From: Prostheceraeus crozeri
Lineage: Eukaryota > Platyhelminthes > Polycladida > Euryleptidae
Reading direction: 5' to 3'
DNA length: 64,000 bases
Assembly: GCA_907163375.1 (NCBI GenBank)
Contig: CAJQUW010004452.1
Location: 265,501 to 329,500, forward strand
Shown one piece after another: positions 11,641 to 21,832 of the stretch (its first letter is position 1; the number at the start of each line of letters is the position of its first letter). The notes under the pieces are model-generated. The model made no database searches and was not told the origin of the DNA. It worked only from the letters and a program-made list of their open reading frames with translations. Position numbers and translations under genes: made by a program.

Positions 11641-13943
11641 CTATCAAAAGAGTTTAAAGTTCTATTTCTAATTACGGCATCTCGTCTGCGCTGCTTATTA
11701 TCATTGAAATGACTATTAGTGAAGTGAGGGAGCTGTTAGTATGTGGGACTGTTTGTTAACGGTAAATAGAAAAGGTTATAGTCGACGTATCTGGAATGTT
11801 GCGTTATAAGCAAATCTATTGAAATCTCGGTGCAGTGAATTATTGCATGCCATTATAGAATATGTCGTAGTTAATGAAAGAGAAATCCATGCTCCATGGG
11901 AATTGAAGTGATAATCACGATACAGATTTATCGAAATTTTCTGCTTGTATTGAATATACGCCATTAATGATAAATATATAGAAGCATTTTCCTGTGTGAT
12001 TTATATTCATTAGAATGAACTTATGATGATTTTCTGATGGATACACAACCATGCTACGTTGAATTTAAAATGCAAGATATTGCTTTTGAATCTCAATTTA
12101 TTTTATCTTCAAAATAATTTTTCAAGAAAATTAAGGAAAGTCTCACATGCGAGATTGCACAATGCACAGAATCACATACAAATAATATAAATTTCGGGGT
12201 AGATGCGACAAGATGCGAACTTGATGAATATGACAGACGATTCTATCTATGAAATTAAGTCAGATAAGGTTTAAGATGTTAAGGGATTTTCTGTTATTAG
12301 AAAGGACACATTATGATCGATTGATTATGTTAGTTTGAAATTAGCAGCTGAGTTAAGAAGTACTTGCGTAAATCCGTGTTGTGTATTGGTCAACACGCCA
12401 TTCAAACTATAAACTATAATTCAAAACTGTTGTTGTGAAAAAACCAAGATTGACTAGAATACTGATGTATATTGGTGCTATATACTTTGATTCATTTGTC
12501 ACCAGGTAGAGGTTACCCTAGATCTGTCATCGGTAATGAGTAAGTTCCATCTGATGATATTTGATCCATGGACCTACATCACCAGTTCTTCTACAATATC
12601 AGTGTTTTTCTTATGAACAGCGGAAGTCAGCTGATTTGAACGCTGTTCAACTTCAAGGAGGAACATCCGCGGCGGAACTCTGCCATCCATTTTACCACAG
12701 TGTTGCTCTTCGAAGAGATTCACCAAAAGCAGTTATATGATTGAGCAGTAATTCGGCAGCGGATGTGTTGCGACTTTACTAGCAATAATTTATCACATGG
12801 AAATGCTAGCACCTTGACGAAGGTCATGACGAATGCATCTTCAAGTTTTTCTTCTCTGAGCTTTCAATGCAGATCGAGTGAAGAATGTTCCTTCGTAATC
12901 GTTGAAACTGAAACTTCTCAACTCCTTTGAGAAAAGTTGAATTTTCTCTTCCGAATTTCAAGTTGAATCCAACGACTTATAGAGTAATCTTCGTGCTAAT
13001 TTTGTATGGAGGACTGCATTGAATCAGACCGCTAACAGGTGAAATTCACCTTTGGATCAATGCTGAGAATTTCATCTAGCTAATCTATTATTATTTGTTT
13101 GCGTTCTATTTTTGTAGCAATATTTTCCATTAATTGTTCAATTGTTTTTCTTTTCCAAAATAATCATGCGATGAAGAGAGACCGGATGAAAATGCTGACT
13201 GATTTACATAAACTCATACGCTGGCTCAGACTGACTGTCATCATCATATTGCTGTGGAATGCTTTGTAGTAGAGTCTGACAGCAGTAGAAATTTGAAGCA
13301 TCATGTTATTTAGACTGACATCATATTCATTACATAAATAATGTACTGAAATTGTCTATCTAGATGTCAAAATTCACGAAATATTATCAATATGCAGATA
13401 CCGGTAATCGTTGAAAATGTTGATAAAGATATTGTACTGTGGATAATCTTCGAGATATGCGACCAAGTGCATACTGGGCAAGGATCAGAACTGTCAGCGA
13501 TATTTCATCGTTGACTCAACGGTCAAATACTGCATTGTTTAACATGTATAATTTTCTAAGCATTTTGATGCAGTAGTGATGCATTTTTCCTCTTATGAAG
13601 ATGTTATACAGTGCTTGTCAAAAGCATCAAACCATCCGTTATCAGGCTTTTTAAAACTAACTTCCGTTGTTTTTATTGATGCAAAATAAAGTCTGCGCCT
13701 TGGAATTCTTAAAGTTACAGTTTTTTTGTAATTTGTTTTTAGTTTCAATTTTGTCCTGATCCTCATTCTGGGTTGTTCAGCATAATTCAATGACCGAGTC
13801 TCACTACGCAACTTTCTTTTCTTCCATTCACATAACACCATTACTATCAAGATATTTAGAAGATCTGTCTCAACTCCTAATAGTTTCAAATGCAAATGAA
13901 ATGCTGATGTTTATATTCTTTATGTTCTCTGATGAATTTTCAG

Positions 13944-14133
13944 CATCCTGATGGTCATGAAGTTCCTTGTTCAGTGACACCTCAAGCTGAAGGCATCGTC
14001 AATTGTCGCTACACTCCTGATGATGTAGGACGATTCACTGTTAATGTGTCATTCGATGGCAAAGAGCTTCCTGAATCTCCGTATTATGTAAAAACCTCTC
14101 CTGCTGGACGAGCTGATCTTTGTTGGATTGAAG
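13944..14133 (+). CDS. FLN: Filamin exon (second half of Ig repeat about 14, linker)
   Basis: After a TTTTCAG acceptor the exon reads H-P-D-G-H-E-V-P-C-S-V-T, then C-R-Y-T-P-D-D-V-G-R-F-T-V-N-V and ends a repeat with L-P-E-S-P-Y. The Y-T-P-x-x-x-G-x-F and L-P-x-S-P-Y strands are standard filamin. The exon ends one base into a codon before gtaatt, and the matching two bases open the exon at 51918. The intron that follows is 37.8 kb and holds the nested hAT and Polinton. Confidence 0.94.
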
Positions 14134-14206
14134 GTAATTAACGGAATTTCATTGTGTTAATCCTACTGAAAATGATTCACATATGTATCGTTTTTTTACT
14201 CATCCC

Positions 14207-14406
14207 TGTTCCACCTAAGGCACATAGCCATTCTAGCAAACAAGGGATGGGACAGCATTCACACAATCGCAACTCTCACCAGGTCAGGGTTAGTGACATC
14301 TAATGAGAGCGCTGGTAACTCCGTAGGAGGACAGATTCGAACCCTGGCCCTTCTGCACCTCTGTACCGAAGCGCGGCCCTCAACCAACTGAGCTACCCTG
14401 CCACCC
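14207..14406 (-). mobile_element. tRNA-derived SINE
   Basis: On the minus strand the head reads GGGTAGCTCAGTTGGTTGAG (box A) and about 50 bases later GGGTTCGAATCTGTCC (box B), close to the canonical polymerase III promoter. The tRNA-like part is followed by an unrelated body of about 100 bases. The anticodon arm and acceptor stem do not pair as in a true tRNA, so it is a SINE. Confidence 0.72.
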
Positions 14407-15731
14407 GAATTATCTAAATTATGGAGTGGCTTAATGCAGAGACGATTTGGTTAATTGGTGTGATTAGTTTAATTCATTACACCATTTCATGTAGTGTATC
14501 AACTGATTATGATGTACGTTCGAATTAAACAGTGACATTACATGAGGTTCATAGATTAATCAAATCATAAAACGAATGGAATTTAAAGAATTTTCACTCC
14601 TAGTTAGGGATTATTAATAGAAATGTTTGCCATATTAATCTTCTACAATTATTATTCCTACTTGAAGTGTGGTCGCTGATTCCGATGTCTTTCAACTTCG
14701 GATTAAATGTTCTTCCGCCACTGCCTGTCCAGTGTATCTTCTTACGCCAATCCTTGTAGCTTCAATGCTCTCATCTTACTCTCATTTTCTCTTCTGCATG
14801 CATTCGTTTTCTTTGCAATCTCCATCTGTTTCATTTTTCGCCTCCCCATCACCCCACGTAATCCATCACATGCCCGTTATGCTCATATTCCCCAACATCG
14901 CATTGACTCTCACTCATTACAATCGCATTGACTAATAAATTCACCAATCTGACTTCGCTTTCGGAAGTTTCTAGTTTCTTAAGATCTATGTCGCAACGAC
15001 CAACAAAGCATTTTCATCTTCGCTACTTGCAACTCGCTATTATGTACTTTGGTCAGCGTTATTATTATTTCTGCCCTGAAAAATTCGCATGTCTCACCAT
15101 CGTCCCTTCACATTCCCTGGCACTTTTTTCACACATGACTGCTATAATCATTTTCCATGCACCCCAACGAATTTAAATTCATTTTGTCACTTGTTTGCAT
15201 GATCCTCCGTCCACTTGCACTGTCGACATCAGGTGCTTAAACGTATTAACTTTACCACTTCTCCTTGTTGCTCCCCTCCATCTCCTTTTCCTTATCTTTA
15301 ACTATCTCTTCACTGTCTTTCAGCTTAATGTACGCCGCCTTTTGCCGGCTCATCTTCATGCATCTGTCATCCAGCACCTCTCTGTACCTACAGTCTTCTT
15401 TCTTAAAATTTTGAATATGATTAACTGAAGGTTTGAATTAATAAAAAAAGCGAAAAGATTTAATAAAATCAAATCATCTTGAATTTTCTCAATCATAAAC
15501 CTAGCCATTCAAAGCTACGTTTTGAGCTCACACGATTGCTTGCAAGTATGATTGATTTGTTCCGCGTGTACTTCTATAGGAGACAGACCCTAGTCTTGGA
15601 GAGGCTTATTTTTCCCTCATAAAGCTTAATTTTGCCTCGAGCGAATTTCTATAACCTACGGGCAAAATTGTAAGTGCAGCACTAGTAATCAACTTCTTTC
15701 CTGCCAAAGAGTAGTGACCAGGGCTAGGATC

Positions 15732-15800
15732 GGTTAACCGGTTAACCGGTTACACTCTCTCTTAACCGGTTACACTTTCTCTTAACCGGTTAAAATCGGT
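15732..15800. repeat. GGTTAACCGG subterminal palindromes, left hAT end
   Basis: Five spaced copies of the self-complementary core GGTTAACC or its TTAACCGG half lie within 70 bp of the terminus, and a matching set lies at 47038-47117. In hAT elements, repeated short subterminal words are the usual transposase binding sites, so these probably served that role. Confidence 0.7.
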
Positions 15801-16073
15801 TACGACGTTTCATTAGATTTAACGTGTACTACACTACGTGTATGATGAAATCCGATTGAACTAAAGATTTTACACTGGTTTCATGGAGTAGTGGTTGCTC
15901 ATTCATCCTCATCCACAATCCATTCAAACTCATTCATTACAATTCGCAATCCTTTAGTCGTGCTGCTACGTACACATGGTCAGTATATTTCAACAATTTT
16001 ATTAGGTTGATGTACAATAAGATTATGTTGACATTTATATTTTCAATTTGATGTAATCTAAGTAACATCAGTC

Positions 16074-16850
16074 AGTAGTAAGCAAAACTCCACTTCTGGA
16101 CCGCGCAAGATGGCGGCCATCGCTGCGTCCCCCCCCCCTCTGGCACGGCAGAGTGTCGTGGTCGGCCGCCGTGGTGCTTCGTGTCTGAGTCCCCCCCCCC
16201 TCTGGAACGACAGAGGTTGTGGTCTGTCGTGGTGTGCCGGCCAGGTGGGTCCACGTTCACAACATGTTCGCTGACGTCCCCCCCCCTCTGCAACAACAGA
16301 GTGTGAGACTCGGGTGAGTTGGTCCGACCGCCTGGTTGACGTGGGCGACCGTCTAGGTTGACGTGGGCGACCGCCAGGATTAGTCTTGAGGCTATAGTGT
16401 GTGATGTTTTTGGTGCAATCTGCTGAATGTTGGGTTGTAAAATGGGTTGTTTCGAGTGGAAGGAGTGGTCGGATGAGAAAACGGAGGTCAGATTCGGATT
16501 CAGCGTGAAATTCTGCATCGGTAGGGTGAGTTTCAAGGCAATCGGTGAGAAAAAATTTTCAACATTTTTCGAAAAACGACAGAGTTAGAATTTGGGACGT
16601 TTTGGTGTGTAGCGCCCAAACGAAGCATCGGATGAGAAAACGGAGGCCAGATTCGGAATCTACGTGAAATTTTGGGTTAGGAAGGATGTTTCCAGCGAAA
16701 TCAGAGAGAAAAAATTTTCGGCTGACGTCCCCCCCCCCTGGACAGCTTGCTTCCAGTGGACGGATTTTGTCGTGCGATAGCTCGTTTGAAAGCTAAGAGT
16801 GAGACAAATTCAGTGAAAGAATCGGCTTGTTCCTATCTGTCTTCGTTCAA
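16074..16850 (+). repeat. Polinton left terminal inverted repeat
   Basis: This pairs with 45655-46239 in inverted orientation. The left arm carries about 0.2 kb more than the right because of an internal duplication around the word TTTTTGGTG. Three times, near the tip, a run of 8-11 C is followed by CTCTG-N6-CAGAG (16138-16153, 16200-16215, 16286-16301), so the arm is a row of spaced hairpins. These are likely the sites read by integrase or the replication initiator. Confidence 0.93.
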
Positions 16851-16879
16851 AAGTTAGAGCGGTTACAAGATTTTAGGTC

Positions 16880-18180
16880 GGAGCTCGCTCACCTGAAAAA
16901 ATCCTAAGTGTCAGGGTGACTTTGTATGGGTAAAATTTTGAAAATTTTCCAAAGTGTGGAATTTCGACCTGGGACCGTCACCAAAACATTTTTCATCAAA
17001 TTTCACTGACCCCCCCCCCCCCGACAGCAATCTTCTATCTTTGGTTCTAGTGGACGGATTTTGTCTTACAGCTACTCGTTTGAAAGAGGAGAAAAAACTG
17101 CTCGACAACATTTTTTGTTGCGAGTCAATCGGACCAGCCGTTCACAAGTTAGAGCGGTTACAAGATTTTAGGTCGGAGCTCGCTCACCTGAAAAAATCCT
17201 AAATGTCAGAGTGGCTTTGTATGGGTAAAATTTTGAAAATTTTCCAAAGTGTGGAATTTCGACCTGGGACCGTCACCAAAACATTTTTCATCAAATTTCA
17301 CTGACCCCCCCCCCCGACAGCAATCTTCTAACTTTGGTTCTAGTGGACGGATTTTGTCTTACAGCTACTCGTTTGAAAGAGGAGAAAAAACTGCTCGACA
17401 ACATTTTTTGTTGCGAGTCAATCGGACCAGCCGTTCACAAGTTAGAGCGGTTACAAGATTTTAGGTCGGAGCTCGCTCACCTGAAAAAATCCTAAATGTC
17501 AGAGTGGCTTTGTATGGGTAAAATTTTGAAAATTTTCCAAAGTGTGGAATTTCGACCTGGGACCGCCACCAAAACATTTTTCATCAAATTTCACTGACCT
17601 CCCCCCCCCGGACAGCTAGCTTCTATCTTGGCTTCTAGTGGACGGATTTTGTCGTGCAATAGCTCGTTTGAAAGCTAAGAGTGAGACAAATTCAGTGAAA
17701 GAATCGGCTTGTTCCTATCTGTCTTCGTTCAAAAGTTAGAGCGGTTACAAGATTTTAGGTCGGAGCTCGCTCACCTGAAAAAATCCTAAGTGTCAGAGTG
17801 ACTTTGTATGGGTAAAATTTTGAAAATTTTCCAAAGTGTGGAATTTCGACCTAGGACCGCCACCAAAACATTTTTCATCAAATTTCACTGACCCCCCCCC
17901 CGGACAGCTAGCTTCTATCTTGGCTTCTAGTGGACGGATTTTGTCGTGCAATAGCTCGTTTGAAAGCTAAGAGTGAGACAAATTCAGTGAAAGAATCGGC
18001 TTGTTCCTATCTGTCTTCGTTCAAAAGTTAGAGCGGTTACAAGATTTTAGGTCGGAGCTCGCTCACCTGAAAAAATCCTAAGTGTCAGAGTGACTTTGTA
18101 TGGGTAAAATTTTGACAATTTTCCAAAGTGTGGAATTTCGACCTTGGACCGTCACCAAAACATTTTTCATCAAATTTCTC
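16880..18180 (+). repeat. Tandem array, about 4.4 copies of a 294-bp unit
   Basis: The word TTTGTATGGGTAAAATTTTG starts at 16921, 17216, 17509, 17803 and 18095, giving periods of 292-295 bp. Each unit has a poly-C tract of 9-14 bases before GACAGC and a segment like the inner part of the terminal repeat, so the array grew out of the terminus. Units differ by a few substitutions. Open frames through it have no protein-like features. Confidence 0.92.
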
Positions 18181-18300
18181 TGAACGAGGGGGGGAGGTCA
18201 GTGAAATTTGATGAAAAATGTTTTGGTTAAGGTCCCAGGTTGAAATTCGGAAGTTTTAAATTTTTCAAAATTTTCACCACACTGGAGCTCTCACACTTAG
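18095..18300. repeat. Imperfect large palindrome closing the tandem array
   Basis: The last direct unit (to about 18181) is followed at once by an inverted partial copy: CAGTGAAATTTGATGAAAAA at about 18200 is the reverse complement of the segment at about 18163-18182. The arms are roughly 85 bp with a loop of a few bases, so the array ends in a potential long hairpin. Confidence 0.75.
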
Positions 18301-18483
18301 GAATTTTTTCACTTGTGGCATGTTACATGGACATGTGCTGGCGGACCAACTTCCCGTGGTCATATGAGAATGGTTCAGGTGTCATATTGTAAAGAATGAT
18401 GAGACAAATCGTTTGCAACAAACCGCATGTCGCTACGATGAATACTTTCGGAGATAGAGCCATTTTAAGTTTTCTTCCGAGCA

Positions 18484-18491
18484 TATATAAA
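18484..18491 (+). promoter_or_regulatory. TATA box of the leftmost Polinton gene
   Basis: TATATAAA followed by CCCCC. A transcript starting about 25-30 bp downstream would meet a GTAAGC donor at 18533 and could splice to the acceptor CTTACAG ending at 19062, 17 bp before the ATG at 19080. The same TATATAAACC context recurs at 20517 and 21041. Confidence 0.7.
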
Positions 18492-18532
18492 CCCCCGACA
18501 ACGTAAGTCTGATCACTTCATCGAAAGACGAG

Positions 18533-19062
18533 GTAAGCGACGGTCGTCGCTCTGAGCTCCCGATATCGGGTGCAAAGGACTCTATCTTTTGAAGTAGGCA
18601 AGCTATCTTGCTACTTCAAAGTTTGTATGATAGAGTTTGATAGTGTCTTTACTACTGATAAAATTTTTTAAAAGTAGTATGAGTAGTAAAATGCGGAATT
18701 TTTTAAAAATTCTTAATTTTCAGTTTTTTCAAAGTTTTAAAATATAGACTAAGGTTTTCAAGTATCCTGAGTTCAAATCTGCTATCAGATTTGAAATTTA
18801 ACTAAGTCTAAGGCAGCTTTGAGGGGTTAGATCCCAGCTACTGATCACTACCTTTGACTCGGCGTTCCTGTTACCACTTCGGGGCAGTGACAATGATGTC
18901 TTCAGCTGTAAAGAGCGGGTATCGGGGAAGATCTCTCACTTCCCTAGTGATCGGTACAAGGCCTTCGGGCTGTCGACGGGATCGAGTGCCACTCACTACA
19001 CTCTTTAGGAATATGACTGTACTACATGATTCCAAACTTATACAAATTTCATTATCTTACAG
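18533..19062 (+). ncRNA. Putative structured RNA within a 5'-UTR intron
   Basis: The segment between the donor and acceptor is dense in hairpins. TTTGAAGTAG pairs with CTACTTCAAA around an inner CAAG-CTAT-CTTG (about 18588-18622). TTCAAATCTG-CTAT-CAGATTTGAA is perfect (about 18772-18795). TGTTAC pairs with GTGACA around a CTTCGG loop (about 18868-18892). GCC-TTCG-GGC is a UUCG-tetraloop stem (about 18960-18970). TGATCACTA (about 18842) pairs with TAGTGATC (about 18944), closing a domain of about 115 bases. No protein frame runs through it. I infer a folded RNA or a regulatory intron; no known family is recognised. Confidence 0.5.
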
Positions 19063-19079
19063 CTAACGATAAATCTAAC

Positions 19080-20258
19080 ATGGCAAACGACAGAAACAGA
19101 AAATACCATATCAAAATGTGCTCTTGTGGGCGAGTTAATCGCAGTGCGGACGCCAAAGCTCATGTGAAGAAGGCGGGCACCGGCCACATGATTGTCTTGA
19201 ATAGGGTTGCTTGCGTGAAGTGTAGAGTGCTGAAGGGTGATGAGGATGAGGCGCGTTTTTACAGAGTGCATGCTGACTGTAGTGGTGGTTTAGTGACTGA
19301 TTTGAGATTTACGCAGTTGATTGTGGAAGAGAGGGAGCGAATGTTGGCGAATGTTGCGAATGTTGTTGAGAATGTTGTTGAGAATGTTGTTGAGAATGAT
19401 GAGTTGGCGAGAGCGGTTGCGTCGTTGGAGGGTGAGATTGAGCAGCGGAAGAGAGTGCTTGAGAGTGATGATGAGGATGATGTGGATTTAGATAGGGAGC
19501 GTGTGAGGAAGCGTGTGAGGAAGTTGAGCTCTTCGTCATCGGAGGTGTCCAACATCGTCATCACCGACCCCCCGAAGAGCTCATCTTCCCCAAAAGTGAA
19601 GAGTGGTGGGATTCGTATGCAGTCGGCGAGGTGGTTGAAGGATGAAGAGAAGAGGCATGTTTCGCAGCAGATGGCGCATGATTTGTTAGTGAATAAGTTT
19701 GAGAGTTTGAAGAAAGTGAAGGATGAAGTTGTGAAGGAGTTGGATGAGTTGAAAAAGAAGGATTTGAAGTCGAAGGAGGTGGCGGATGAAAACATTAGAA
19801 TGAGGCGTTGTGTGACTGATTTGAAGAATAAGACGCGAGAGTTGGAAGAGAAGAATGATGCGTGTGAGAAGAGGGCGAGTGCTGCGGAGAGAAGAATGAG
19901 AGATGCAGAGGCGAAGTTTGAGGAGATGATGAAGGAGATGAGTGTGTTGAGAGCGAGGAATGTTGAGTTGGAGAGGACTGTGGCTCGGCGGGGTGATGAG
20001 AGGCAGGCGTGTGAGAAGTTGGAGCGCATGAGGGATGAGTGGGAACGTGTGAATGAGGATCGTTTGTTTGAATTTCACATCCCTATTCGGGACAATCATT
20101 TGGCCGGCGAAGTACTCGTAAACCAGAATTTAGACGAATCCATCCTATGCTACAATGGTCATCCCACGAAAAAATGCCTCCACGCCAGCTTACGAATGCG
20201 CGGCCATCTCCACAAATTTTCGATTCGGAAACGCGCGAGACTACCTAAGGATGACTAA
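19080..20258 (+). CDS. Polinton left-end coiled-coil protein with N-terminal Cys/His motif
   Basis: I do not recognise a named family. Starting at the ATG at 19080 (A-x-G-G context, just after a splice acceptor) the protein has 392 residues. The first 80 carry a possible zinc-binding set (C-S-C-G, a His, then C-V-K-C and H-A-D-C). An acidic patch (E-S-D-D-E-D-D) and a basic, serine-rich stretch follow near residues 125-160. Residues about 190-340 are a long heptad-rich, K/E-dense coiled coil. The C-terminal 60 residues are globular and basic. It lies behind a TATA box and an intron, and is the first of three genes separated by 136-bp modules. A nucleic-acid-binding or scaffold role in early expression is a guess. 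Confidence 0.7.
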   Translation: MANDRNRKYHIKMCSCGRVNRSADAKAHVKKAGTGHMIVLNRVACVKCRVLKGDEDEARFYRVHADCSGGLVTDLRFTQLIVEERERMLANVANVVENVVENVVENDELARAVASLEGEIEQRKRVLESDDEDDVDLDRERVRKRVRKLSSSSSEVSNIVITDPPKSSSSPKVKSGGIRMQSARWLKDEEKRHVSQQMAHDLLVNKFESLKKVKDEVVKELDELKKKDLKSKEVADENIRMRRCVTDLKNKTRELEEKNDACEKRASAAERRMRDAEAKFEEMMKEMSVLRARNVELERTVARRGDERQACEKLERMRDEWERVNEDRLFEFHIPIRDNHLAGEVLVNQNLDESILCYNGHPTKKCLHASLRMRGHLHKFSIRKRARLPKDD

Positions 20259-20516
20259 CTTGGTAAGTGAAAAAGTAAATAAGATAGTATATCCTATTCT
20301 AATACATATCATTTTCATTGCAGATCTTTGCCCGCCTTCACCACCCCATCACGTCACTCCCGAGAACGAACCATCGGCTCTCTTAAGGGCCACCTAGGGG
20401 CAAGACATGATAGAACCTCCACGCGGTTTGCCCTGGGCAGTCTTCGGACTGGCGAATACTATCATTAAGTTGAATCTGCTATCAGTCAACTTGAACGTTG
20501 CGTCGCGTTAGAGGGG

Positions 20517-20524
20517 TATATAAA
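20517..20524 (+). promoter_or_regulatory. TATA box of the 88-aa Polinton gene
   Basis: TATATAAACC stands 21 bp after the end of module copy 1 and 39 bp before the ATG at 20556, which leaves room for a very short leader containing a TTTCATTTCATTTCAT repeat. Confidence 0.7.
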
Positions 20525-20555
20525 CCACTGCCTCTCATTTCATTTCATTTCAATC

Positions 20556-20822
20556 ATGCAGACGCCGAACAGTCAAGTCAGCTCTCCTCGCGGACCGCAG
20601 TTAAGGCCGCGAAATTTATTTGAGGAGTTCGTCAGGCTAGAGGAGCAAGACAGAGTCCACAACAATCTTGCTCGGATTGGCAATCCGATGACAGCAACTG
20701 CTGTCAATCCAACGGAATGGCGCTACATTCCAATTTTTAGTCATGTGCCAGTTAGTGTGGAAGTCGACAGTGCTACCAAAGAGAGAGTCTTTGACTCTCT
20801 CAGCAGAATTGGTAGGCTGTAG
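20556..20822 (+). CDS. Small Polinton protein, unknown (88 aa)
   Basis: This is an intact short frame between module copies 1 and 2 with its own TATA box. The first 20 residues are rich in S, P and R. The middle part (F-E-E-F-V-R-L-E-E-Q-D) looks helical and charged, and the C-terminus is mixed. There are no cysteines or membrane segment. I do not recognise a family. Its placement in a promoter-gene-module cassette is the best evidence that it is expressed. Confidence 0.62.
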   Translation: MQTPNSQVSSPRGPQLRPRNLFEEFVRLEEQDRVHNNLARIGNPMTATAVNPTEWRYIPIFSHVPVSVEVDSATKERVFDSLSRIGRL

Positions 20823-21040
20823 GATGACGCTACATCCGAGAACGAACCATCGGCTCTCTTAAGGGCCACCATGGGGCAAGACATGATAGAACCTCCTCGC
20901 GGTTTGCCCTGGGCAGTCTTCGGACTGGCGAATACTATCATTAAGTTGAATCTGCTATCAGTCAACTTGAACATTATGCAGTCGATTGCTATCCCTGAAG
21001 CATTCTGATTCGCTGTTGAGCAATTCATTGTTGAAAACCC

Positions 21041-21048
21041 TATATAAA
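21041..21048 (+). promoter_or_regulatory. TATA box of the 83-aa Polinton gene
   Basis: TATATAAACC lies 69 bp after module copy 2 and 41 bp before the ATG at 21089, the same geometry as the preceding cassette. Confidence 0.7.
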
Positions 21049-21088
21049 CCAGAAGATTGTAGCGCTTCTCATTCAATTTGAAGTCACG

Positions 21089-21340
21089 ATGGAAGCGACA
21101 TCTACCGACAACATTCCCGTCTTCACCGATGAAGACAACGGCATTCCCGAGTTCGTCATCCTCGACGAGTGGGATGAGGAGGATGAGAAGGGGAAGATCA
21201 AGAGGATCGTTTGGACGGATGGGGTGTGGACTCCAAATACCACTCGCATCCGAAAGGTGCCAGATGCACCAGTACGACCTCGGCGGTATAGGGTCTATGA
21301 CAACCTAACCGTCATACCCATTGACTATTCAAGCCAATAG
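21089..21340 (+). CDS. Small acidic Polinton protein, unknown (83 aa)
   Basis: This frame is intact and lies between module copies 2 and 3. The first half is strongly acidic (F-V-I-L-D-E-W-D-E-E-D-E-K), the second half basic and proline-containing. Such a short acidic protein could act as a transactivator or a host-factor mimic, but nothing in the sequence proves that. The start is set by the TATA box 41 bp upstream. Confidence 0.62.
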   Translation: MEATSTDNIPVFTDEDNGIPEFVILDEWDEEDEKGKIKRIVWTDGVWTPNTTRIRKVPDAPVRPRRYRVYDNLTVIPIDYSSQ

Positions 21341-21491
21341 TCATCTTGTTACTCCCGAGAACGAACCATCGGCTCTCTTAAGGGCCACCATGGGGCAAGA
21401 CATGATAGAACCTCCTCGCGGTTTGCCCTGGGCAGTCTTCGGACTGGCGAATACTATCATTTAGTTGAATCTGCTATCAGTCAACTTGAAC

Positions 21492-21832
21492 GTTGCAAAT
21501 GAAGTTCGGTGTAATACTTCCTTTCGACGGGCGTTCTGTAAAGGGCGGCGGTGAAACCCGTAGCTATGTATACCGCAAGGGACATTCGGCAATGGTCAAT
21601 CTTGTTAAACCTCTCTGCGTCATGTTTGCAAGTGATTGCCTCTGTCTCAACGTAGTATGCATTCGCGCCAGGGCGACATTTAGCCAACTGTCGAAGGTTG
21701 CCTAAAACTTTCCATTGCATACGTTATGAGAACCATGAGTTCTACCTGTCTCTATCAATGAGACGAATTGATGAATGGAATGAAATGGGAGGACACTCAC
21801 GCGCCACACGCAACATAACACACTTCTCTCTT
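21492..21832. other. Stretch after module copy 3, no clear gene
   Basis: A 70-codon frame (21493-21705, +) follows module copy 3, but it lacks a TATA box and has no recognisable feature. I regard it as probably non-coding. Confidence 0.5.

Larger units (their letters stand above)
8063..13943. other. Filamin intron, 5.9 kb
   Basis: This is AT-rich intron. Apart from the LINE/SINE nest at 10861-11640 and a probable retroposon tail at about 8790-8930 (AATAAA followed by TTGATTGATTGATT repeats), I recognise nothing in it. A run of ten C at 8941-8950 stands out. Confidence 0.65.
20361..21491 (+). repeat. Three dispersed 136-bp intergenic modules with conserved hairpins
   Basis: Near-identical copies lie at 20361-20496, 20837-20972 and 21356-21491, one after each of three consecutive genes. 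Copies 1 and 2 also precede a TATA box. Each contains CAGTC-TTCG-GACTG, a UUCG-tetraloop stem extended by TTTGC/GCGAA, and AAGTTGA/TCAACTT enclosing CTGCTATCAG (the last copy has one weak pair). The CTATCAG hairpin is shared with the 5'-UTR intron at 18.78 kb. No AATAAA is seen at the ends of these genes, so the modules may be 3'-end signals, promoters or both. Confidence 0.85.

Noticed and set aside
14320-14406. A functional tRNA gene on the minus strand
   Set aside because: The boxes are good, but there is no acceptor stem and the downstream body is SINE-like.
16072-17464. Frames in the left terminal repeat and tandem units
   Set aside because: They track the repeated DNA, include poly-C runs and are mirrored in the right terminus. 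The two identical 17-kb frames are just tandem copies.
19259-20099. Long minus-strand frames opposite the coiled-coil gene
   Set aside because: They are S/F/L-rich shadows of a purine-rich coding strand. The plus frame has the TATA box, the acceptor and heptads.
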